The position numbers and the translations under genes were made by a program. Of a stretch of DNA of 64,000 bases, positions 56,659-64,000 are shown piece after piece. Source of the stretch: Desmodesmus armatus. Lineage: Eukaryota > Chlorophyta > Chlorophyceae > Sphaeropleales > Scenedesmaceae. The notes beneath the pieces were generated by a model. That model did not search any database. It saw nothing but the letters and a program-made list of their open reading frames with translations, and was not told the origin of the DNA. The stretch spans positions 62,001-126,000 of the forward strand of contig VIIQ02000724.1 in the NCBI GenBank assembly GCA_007449985.2, given 5' to 3'. Position 1 is the first letter of the stretch. Every line of letters begins with the position of its first letter.

Positions 56659-59600
56659 CTAATCCAGGGGGTGCTCATACGTTGACTCCCCAGAAGCTGC
56701 ATTGTGGAAGTACTCGTTCTGTGCTGCATCCAGGTGCACTGTCCAGCCAGGGGGCACAGGGGCCAACAACGCCTCCTCAGCAATACCCAGCAACTCAGGC
56801 TCCTGCGGTAGGCAGTGGTAGAACCAAGCAACAGATCAGATAGATAAGGTCTTGTCTGGTGTAACGGCTGAACGGCTGCCATGTTTGGATGCCAAGTGCA
56901 GCCACCTTAAAGGCGGATGCCTCTGATGCAGCGCTGCCGCGCGACTCACTAGCAGTCAGATTGCAACGTCAGTGGCGGCGGCCCAAGTAAGCAAGCAACC
57001 AAGGGGTGCTGACAGATTGTTTTCAAAGCGTCCAGGGCAGAACTGCCCACTGTGGTGGCACACAGGAGTGCCTTCCTTCATCCCTTTCTAGCTGCACACT
57101 GCATCTTTGCAATGCCCTTTAAACCTTCACGGCTTGGCTCCTGAAAGGGCAATCAGACGAGGCCCCCATCTAGTAAAGTAGTAGTACTTGCAGTAGGAAC
57201 GCCACCCCTCAAAACCCTCACTCACCTGCACTGGGTCAATGCCCAGGTAGCAGTGACTATCTCTGCAATTTGCACGGGGGTGCATGCTGCCCCTCAGGGG
57301 GGCCCACACACAGTCGCACGGTGCCCTTTCCCACCAGTCTTCTCTGAAAGCCTCACCTGCACTGGGTCAATACCCAGGTAGCGTGCATATGCCTGAACCT
57401 CCTCCACCGTTGGGGGCTCGTCTGCTTCCAAGACTCCCTCCAACTGCATCAAGCCAGCAGCAGGCCACGACCCACCATCCGCTGCCTTTGCCGCTGCTCC
57501 TGCTGCTGCTGCTGCTGCTGGTGTGACACCATCAGCCCCATGGGCCCCGGCTGCTGCTGCTTGCAGCCTCTCCTTGCCCGGCTGACCCCTACTGCCCGGC
57601 CTGCTGCCGGCACCAGCACCAGTTCCACCTCCGCTGCTGCTGCTGTGAGCACGTGACAGTCTGTGGGTGGCTCTTAAAGCGGCAGAAGAGGGTCTGCTGT
57701 TGCTGCTGCTGCTGGTTGGGTCGCGTGCGGCTTGGCCGGCCACTTGCTGTGCCAGCAGCTGCTGTGCGATGAGGCCTGTCTGCTGCAGGTGCTGCTGGAA
57801 GTGCTGCATTGTCTGGGCCAGCTCCACCTGCACACACAAGCGCATGCGCATCAACAGGGGTGATTTTGTGCATGAAGGCAGTGTGCAACCACTGGTGTCA
57901 TGTAATCCTTTGAAGTGTTCTGCCATGCAAGCAAACAGTAGGAGGTAGTTGTAGTTGTGAGTGCGTAGTGACTGCTGAGGTGTGATGCTGCTGTACAGTC
58001 CAGCACGAGTCAGGGTGTTGCCCAGCAGCCAGGTGCTCACAATTAGCTGGTCCTCAGCAGTGGGAGCTGCAGTTGCTTGGTCAGCAGCCGACTGTGACCC
58101 TCCTTGTGGTGCTGACGCAAGTGGTGCACTGGCTGCCACTGACTTTGGCCCAGCTGCCGCTGCAGATACTGCTGCTGCTGCTGCTACTGCAACAACCGCA
58201 GCAGTCCCAGCTTCTCCTCTTCCTGCTGCTGTTGCTGGGTGCTCTGCAGCATCTGCGCTGCCATCGGATCCAAGCGCTACACGAGGGTCTGCTGATTGCA
58301 CAGTCGGCAGGGTGACGCTGTCATGGGCAAGGGAACTGCTGCTCACACCACCATGTGCTGCTGATTGAGCTGCGTCCGCCCCTTGCTGCTTCTGCTTAGC
58401 CTCCCAAGGCTCAGCGCCTGCCTGCACGTCTTCTGCACTGCTGCTGGCTGTGCTGCCCTGCGGGTTACTGCCTGTGCACTCGGCTGCTGGCACAGCACCA
58501 GCACCAGCACCAGCACCAGCACCAGCACCAGCACCAGCACCAGCACCAGCACCAGCACCAGCACCAGCACCAGCACCAGCACCAGCACCAGCACCAGCAC
58601 CAGCACCAGCACCAGCACCAGCACCAGCACCAGCACCAGCACCAGCACCAGCACCAGCACCAGCACCAGCACCAGCACCAGCACCAGCACCAGCACCAGC
58701 ACCAGCACCAGCACCAGCACCAGCACCAGCACCAGCACCAGCACCAGCACCAGCACCAGCACCACCAGCACCAGCACCAGCACCAGCACCAGCACCAGCA
58801 CCAGCCTTGGTAGAGAGTCCCGCCTTGCTGGCTGCAGCTGCTGTGAGGGACGCAGCAGCAGCACCCTTGCCAACAGCTGCAGGCTTGCTTGCTGCTTCCT
58901 CTGCCTTTTGAGCTGCCTGTTGGGGTGCTGCTTTGCTGCCAAAGTTAGTGATAGCACTGCCCTGCTGATCACGTTCGCCTGCAGCCTTCACCTGCTTGCT
59001 CTTTGCCTTTGCACCATGTAGACCAGCAGCAGCAGCACCACCAGCAGCAGCAGCCTGCTGGTTGACAGCTACATCACCAACAGCTGCCTGCTTGGCATGC
59101 TTACCCTTGGTACCCTTGACGCCATGTGCAGCAGCAGCAGCAGCAGCTGGATCAGGGCTAGCTGCAACCCTGACCTCAAAATTCTCATCATCAGGAGCTA
59201 TTAGCCCGGCCTCCCACAGCGGCAGGTGGGGCACAGGGCTTAGGTGATCATTACTGGCTGCGGCTTGTGTGCCGTGCCCGTGCCGCTGTTCACGCCCCAC
59301 CTGCGGCGCATGCACCACTCCAGCGGCAGCGCTGCTGCTGTTGCTGCTGCTGGCGGCAGCATCCCCTGCTCCTGCTGCACCATCCCAAGTGCTGTCAGCA
59401 GCTGCGTCAGCTGCACTAGCTGTAGCCGCACTGCCAGCCTCAGGCTCCAAAGGCCTGCGTGAGGATGCATGGGAGCTTGGTGGGGACAGCAGACCCTTAC
59501 TGCTGCTCAGCAGCAGGTCCCCTCCATAGCTGCAGGCTCTGGAGTGCCCGACAGAGCCTGGCACAGACCCCACCCTGCCGCTGCTGCCGCTGCTGCTGTC

Positions 59601-62600
59601 ACTGCTGCTGTCACTGCTGCTGCGGCTGCAGCTGCGGTCGTCTAGACCTGCAGGAACGCTGCTGCTGCTGCCATTGCACTGCTTGATGGATGCTGCTGCT
59701 GCTGCTGCTGTTGCAGCTGTGCCGGAGTTGCCTCCCGCACCTGCTGCTGCTGCTGTAGCAGAGGAGGCTCGGCTGTTAGCCCTGGAGCCTGTCTGACCCA
59801 GTTTGCCTGCTGCAGCAAGACCGCCGCCGCTGCTGCTCCCCGGTCTGCTTGCAGCAGCGTGACCCCCTGCTGCTGCAGGACTGGCCGTGCTGGCAGCACT
59901 CTCCTCTGCCCACTGCTGCAGGTTGTGCCTGTGCTGTGCCAGCGACTCCTTAAACCGCATCAGCCCGGTGTCATCCGCTGCTGCCCCACCAACATCACCC
60001 CGCTGCTGCTGCTGCTGCTGCCGGCTAAAGCTGCCACCAGCGGCGGCTGCAGCTAGTGCGTGCGAGGTAGTAGCAGCAGAGCCAGGCCGTGGCCGCGTCT
60101 CAATGCTGCTGCTGCCAGGGCGGGACACCTTTGAAAGGCCTGATGCGGCAGAGCCAGGCCGCATGCTGGATCGCTGCCCTGCTGCTGCTTGTGGCGACAA
60201 CTGCAGCTGCAGCTGCAGCCCGTCTGCAACATCTGAGGCTGGTTGACTGAAGCCTTGCGTGCTGTGGGAGCTTCCTGCCTCGCTGCAGCTGTGCCTCATG
60301 CTGCTGCCATTGCCGTTGGCGGTGCTGGTGCCGCCTGCACCTGCAAAGGCTAGTATGGAGCCTACAGGGGGCGGCCACTGCACCTGCTGCTGCTGCATGC
60401 TGCCGCCGTGATGGCCCTGTGCAGCAAAGCAGACAATGAGTCACAGTAGTTGTGTCAACCAGTAGCCGTCACCTACTGAAGCCAACAATGCATGGTACAC
60501 TGTGCAAGTAGCGCAGAGGCACAGCAGCCTCTTCACAGCAGCATCAACATGGCATGCATTCAGCCAGTGTGTTGACATCAACCTGCAGGCCCTGCATGCC
60601 AGATCGCCCCCTGTTGTGCTGCCCACAACCCCTGCAGCATGCACCCACCGTTACCTGCTGTGCTGTGCTGGGGCGTTGCCCTTGTGCTGTGCTGCAGCGC
60701 CGGCTGGTTTGGTGAGACTGGGGCCTGCTGCAGGGCTGAGAGGGAGGAGCTGGTGGGCAAAGCTCTGGGTCAAGAGACTGCCGCTGCTGCTGCTGCTGCT
60801 GCTGCGCCTGCTGGGGTGCTGCTGTGGCCTCTGGCTGCTCCCTGGGCAAATACTGCTGCTGTTGCTCATGGGGGCCCTGATCGCCACATGCAACATCAGG
60901 TTGGCCCTCACCCTGAGTTTGGCCTTGCGCTGTGGGTGTTGTATGCTGCTTGTCAGGTGCTGTCTGCTGGGGTCCAGCCGCTGCAGCAGTCTGACCTGCG
61001 CTGATTGCCGCTGCCGTCTGGCTGCCAGGTGTAGGCTGCTGCAGTGCTTGCACCCCCTGCTCCTGCAGCTGTCGCGGGTCGTGCGGTGTGGTACTGGCCA
61101 GTTGATGACAAGCAGCTGCTGCAGCTGCAGCATGCTGTGAAGCCTGCAGCTGGTCAGGCTTGTCCGCATGCTGCTGGACAGCCTTTGCAGAAGCTGTGCT
61201 GGGCCTTGAGCTACTGTCCTTGCTGGCTTTGCTGCGGCGACTGCCACTGCCTGAACTGCTGCTGCTGCTACTGCTACTGCTGCTGCTACTGCTACTACTA
61301 CTACTGCTGCTGTCACTTTCGTCTTCTTCACTGCTTTCCTGTTCAGCCGCCTCATCCAGCTGAATTTGCCAGTCGCTGCTGATGTGCAGCGTGCTGCTGC
61401 AGGGCCCTGCCAAACTGCCACCAGCATGCTTCACACCCGCGTTGCTCCCCTTATTCTTGCCTTTGCCAGGCTTGAATCTGGACGCACCACCAACACCACC
61501 AGCAGCAGCATTATCCTGCAGGCCAGAATAGCAGCCGACTAGCCCCGCCCTACTGCTGGCCAGAGCTGCTGCCTCAGCTGCTTCCGCTGCCGCTGCATCT
61601 GCAGCTGCAGCGATGTGCGCAAGGTAGCTGTCGATGATGCTCATCAGCAACACTCTCTCAGCCCTTGCTAGCTGAGGGTCAGTCTTCGCACTGAGGCTGC
61701 TGCTGCTGCTGCCACTGCCGCCAAGGCCGTTGTAGGCTGCTAGGGGTGACCGCTGCTGCATCCGCTGCTGCTGCGCCTGGGCGGCTAGCTGCAGCTGCTG
61801 CAGGCGCAGGAGTTGTCGCCGCAGCTGCACGTACTGCGCTGTGAGCTCTGAGGCCCTGAATGTGTGCAGGAATAAGTCACGGTCCACGGGGGCCCAGCGC
61901 CAGACGGCTGCTGCCAGTTGCTGTGGAGAGACAGCAGGCATGGCATGACATACCAGCAGCAAGCAGAATGCGGGTTAAGAGGAGGTATTGAAGCAGTGTG
62001 GAAGAGTTGCAGCTTGTGGCATAGACATGGAGAAGGCCTCGTCTGATGGTTCTGGAAATGATAAGGCATCAAATGGGGGCTGTACTGAGGCCGCTGCAGT
62101 GGGTAGCAGCCTGTGCACACTCCTCTGGCACGCGCACCCCCTTTCTCTTCCATGCACCTCGCCAGAGGTGCAGGACAGCTGCTTGCATCTGTGCTGCAGC
62201 ACTGCGCCTGCACAGTAGTTGCATGACAGTCACAAGCCCACCTGGTTGTCCCACTGCAGGCCCAGCCCTATGATGGTGCGCATCTCCACCAGCACATGGG
62301 ACAGCACACTCAGTCCATCAGCATACGCCACCTGCACCACAGCACAGCACAGCACAGCACAGCATGTGTGCACAGTACATTGATTAATCACACAGGACGT
62401 TGCTGCAACGCTGCACAGCACCTGCACATTGTAAAAGAACCACAGCCATAAGATCATTCTGTTGAAACGACTCGTGCCCTTAGCAGGTGGTGCATGTGCT
62501 GCAGCAATGCTCAGCTGCAGAGCAGTTCCCACAACCCCCTCTGGCAACAAACAAAGGTGCAAGTAACGCTTTCAGGCATGATATCTGTTTCCCCTGCCTC

Positions 62601-63810
62601 TACAAGTCTCACTGTCACTGCCACAATACCGACCCACCCTCACCTGCATGGCCGCCAGCCAGTACCCTGCTGTCACCAGCACACCGATAGCCGCCAGCTG
62701 GCATGGGCTGTCCAGGCATGATATGCCCTGCACTGCACGCTGCAGCTGCATCAGTGTCAAATGCTGCTTATTCACCAGATGCTTCGTGACTAACCCCTCC
62801 AGAGCCTGCAGCGCGTCCTCGCCTGAACCCTGAAACACAGCTGGCGTGACTGCAGCCCCTGCGCCATCGCCATCGCTGCTGTGCCGCCCGCTGTTCCTGC
62901 TGGCAGTCAGTCCTCCTCTTGTGCTGGGGCTGGTGCTGGGTTGGCCTACTGTGCGTGGCCGTGTAGCAGTTTGAGGTTGGCCTGTGTGGGTGTTTGGGCT
63001 GCTGCTGCACCTGTGCTTTGCTGGTGCTGTGCTGAGCCTACCGCTGCTAACTGCTGTGATGCTGCCTAGGAGCTTGGGGGAATACTCCCCTCGCTCTACG
63101 TCCTGCTGCCACAGCTGCAGGGCCTCGATGAAGTTTGGATCCGTTGGAAGGTTCACGTTGCTGTTCCATCTGCAGCACACAGTTTGATTGAAATGAGGTT
63201 TGCTGCTCAGTCTGACTATGCCAGTGGCAGGGGCCCTGTTACTGCTGGTGTGTTTGACTGAAGACTCGGCTCCTGTAGGCACTGCATGCCCTGCTGTTGC
63301 AGCACCAGCCACGCCCAGCAGTTACGCTACATCATCTGCAGCTTCCAGCCACCACTGCTTGTCTGTCCTGCAGTGCTGGTGCTGGACATGCTGTGTGCTG
63401 ATGTGCTGACCATGGTTGACGCACCTTGGGCGCCTGCGGGGTAGTCCTGCATTGCTGCTGCTTCCAAGCGACGACTGCCCTGCTGGGTGCTGCTCAGCAC
63501 ATCCTGCACGTATCCTGCTTGCTGCTGCAGGATCAGCACCCTCACCGCCCTGACCACAGCTTGCTGGTTGAGCACGCCGCTGCTGTGGGCTGGGGCTGGT
63601 GCAGCGTCTGCCTGCTGCAGACTGGCCTCTCGGCAGGTGCTGGGGTGTGCTGAGCAGTGCCTGTGCACTGCTGACGTCCAAGTAGGCACATGGGCCTTCT
63701 GCTTTCGCACTGGTCTTGCCTTGCTGGGCGGGGATGCTGGCCAGCAGTAGGGCTTTTGGCGGGGACAGCTCACGTGTCAGGTGCCCTGGACCCAGTGGCT
63801 GCCAGCTCAT
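56659..63810 (-). CDS. Large low-complexity protein with C-terminal CEP164-like WW module
   Basis: Exons 63810-63425, 63169-62644, 62331-62242, 61920-60655, 60416-58041, 57827-57357 and 56802-56659 give 1752 residues in continuous phase to a TAG. An N-terminal part has helical blocks (FIEALQLWQQDVERGEYSPK, VAYADGLSVLSHVLVEMRTI, WAPVDRDLFLHTFRASELT). Long Ala/Gln/Ser stretches follow: a poly-Ser run (about 535-558) and an (Ala-Gly)n tract (about 1295-1397). The C-terminus has PTVEEVQAYARYLGIDPVQ and EPELLGIAEEALLAPVPPGW, then an NEYFHN and GESTYEHPLD end. This is the helix plus WW arrangement of the centriolar appendage protein CEP164, with Tyr replacing the second Trp. A centriole or cilium role is inferred from this module only. 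The gene may really end at TGA 56572. Exon 1's second half has an attractive alternative frame, so its sequence is uncertain. Confidence 0.7.
57231..57263 (-). repeat. Ghost of WW-gene exon 6 3' end and donor
   Basis: It repeats 57352-57387: TACCTGGGCATTGACCCAGT, then GCAG and a GTGAG donor, on the minus strand, placed about 120 bp further into the intron. The copy encodes YLGIDPVQ, but the frame upstream is not open, so it is a decoy donor rather than an exon. Confidence 0.8.
58495..58803 (-). repeat. Coding hexanucleotide repeat, about 51 copies
   Basis: GCACCA (plus strand) repeats for about 309 bp with one 3-nt insertion near 58763. On the minus strand it encodes an Ala-Gly dipeptide tract. 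All six frames are open here, so long antisense frames (Pro-Ala, Ser-Thr) are artefacts of the repeat. Copy number is probably variable and may be collapsed or mis-sized in assembly. Confidence 0.95.
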
Positions 63811-64000
63811 GATTCATGAACTGAATGAAAGAACGATTATGTGTGCTTGAGCATGCTGTGCTGTTGATTGATGGCCTGTGCAACCCACAGCGCTGCAGGT
63901 GTCCCAGTCAGCATCAGTGCTGCTACTGCTGTGCCGTGTTGGAGACGAGTCGGATCATGCAGTAACACTTTCAGGATAGTTCCAGTGATGTGATCGTTTC
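63811..64000 (-). promoter_or_regulatory. 5' flank of the WW-protein gene
   Basis: The last 190 bases lie upstream of the proposed start at 63810. No clear TATA box or other motif is seen. The start is the first ATG of the long open exon. Confidence 0.35.

Noticed and set aside
56659..56661. TAG reassigned to an amino acid in this genome
   Set aside because: The carboxypeptidase ends at TAG in the real copy and at the equivalent TAG in its duplicates, so TAG appears to be a normal stop. A local mutation or error is simpler.
58365..59021. Plus-strand Pro-Ala and Ser-Thr repeat proteins
   Set aside because: The hexamer repeat leaves every frame open. The minus strand fits the seven-exon gene with matched phases.
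63425..63680. Alternative frame in exon 1 of the WW gene (REASLQQADAAP...AVVRAVRVLILQQQ)
   Set aside because: It looks helix-like, but it does not splice in phase to the next exon, whereas the frame from the ATG does. A 63-nt intron or a one-base deletion could change this, so I only lowered confidence.

Overview
The window looks like nuclear DNA from a green alga, most likely a ciliated chlorophyte. The genes have many GT-AG introns, most with CAG|GT or GAG|GT donors and TGCAG acceptors. Introns carry long G or C runs, TGTAA (the chlorophyte poly(A) signal) lies downstream of most genes, and CAG/CTG-rich low-complexity coding is common. The gene content fits: a bacterial-type isocitrate lyase, a cilium central-apparatus (CLAMP) protein and a CEP164-like WW module. 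I cannot name the species. I see no tRNA, rRNA, CRISPR array or bacterial operon.

Layout, left to right. (1) 181-20868 (+): the 3' 41 exons of a giant coiled-coil protein; the 5' end lies off the left edge. One intron carries a DNA element with terminal inverted repeats. (2) 21502-24052 (-): a CFAP119/CCDC189-like central-apparatus protein, sharing a 153-bp intergenic region with (3) 24206-27586 (+): dolichol kinase. (4) 28284-29765 (+): a secreted, probably GPI-anchored, Met/Gly/Ala/Gln-rich protein. (5) 30457-40695 (+): a 13-exon serine carboxypeptidase (S10) whose introns and 3' flank are full of partial copies of its own exons. (6) 42539-44269 (-): an intronless ankyrin-repeat protein. 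(7) 45160-55845: a large inverted duplication. Two head-to-head isocitrate lyase genes encode the same 414-residue protein by my reading. The arms are about 4 kb each and the 2.5-kb spacer contains a smaller palindrome. (8) 56659-63810 (-): a 1752-residue low-complexity protein ending in a CEP164-like WW module, with an in-frame TAG that appears to cut that module short.

The genes form no operon-like pathway. Two (CFAP119-like and WW/CEP164-like), and perhaps the coiled-coil gene, suggest cilium or basal-body roles. The carboxypeptidase, dolichol kinase and GPI-type protein belong to the secretory system. Isocitrate lyase is the glyoxylate-cycle entry enzyme.

The most unusual feature is structural. 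In three unrelated genes, short segments spanning an exon edge and its splice site are duplicated into the neighbouring intron or 3' flank, usually with a decayed splice site or broken frame. I call these exon-edge ghosts. The inverted isocitrate lyase pair, the TAG in the WW module and a one-base frame break in the coiled-coil gene are the other main points to check.
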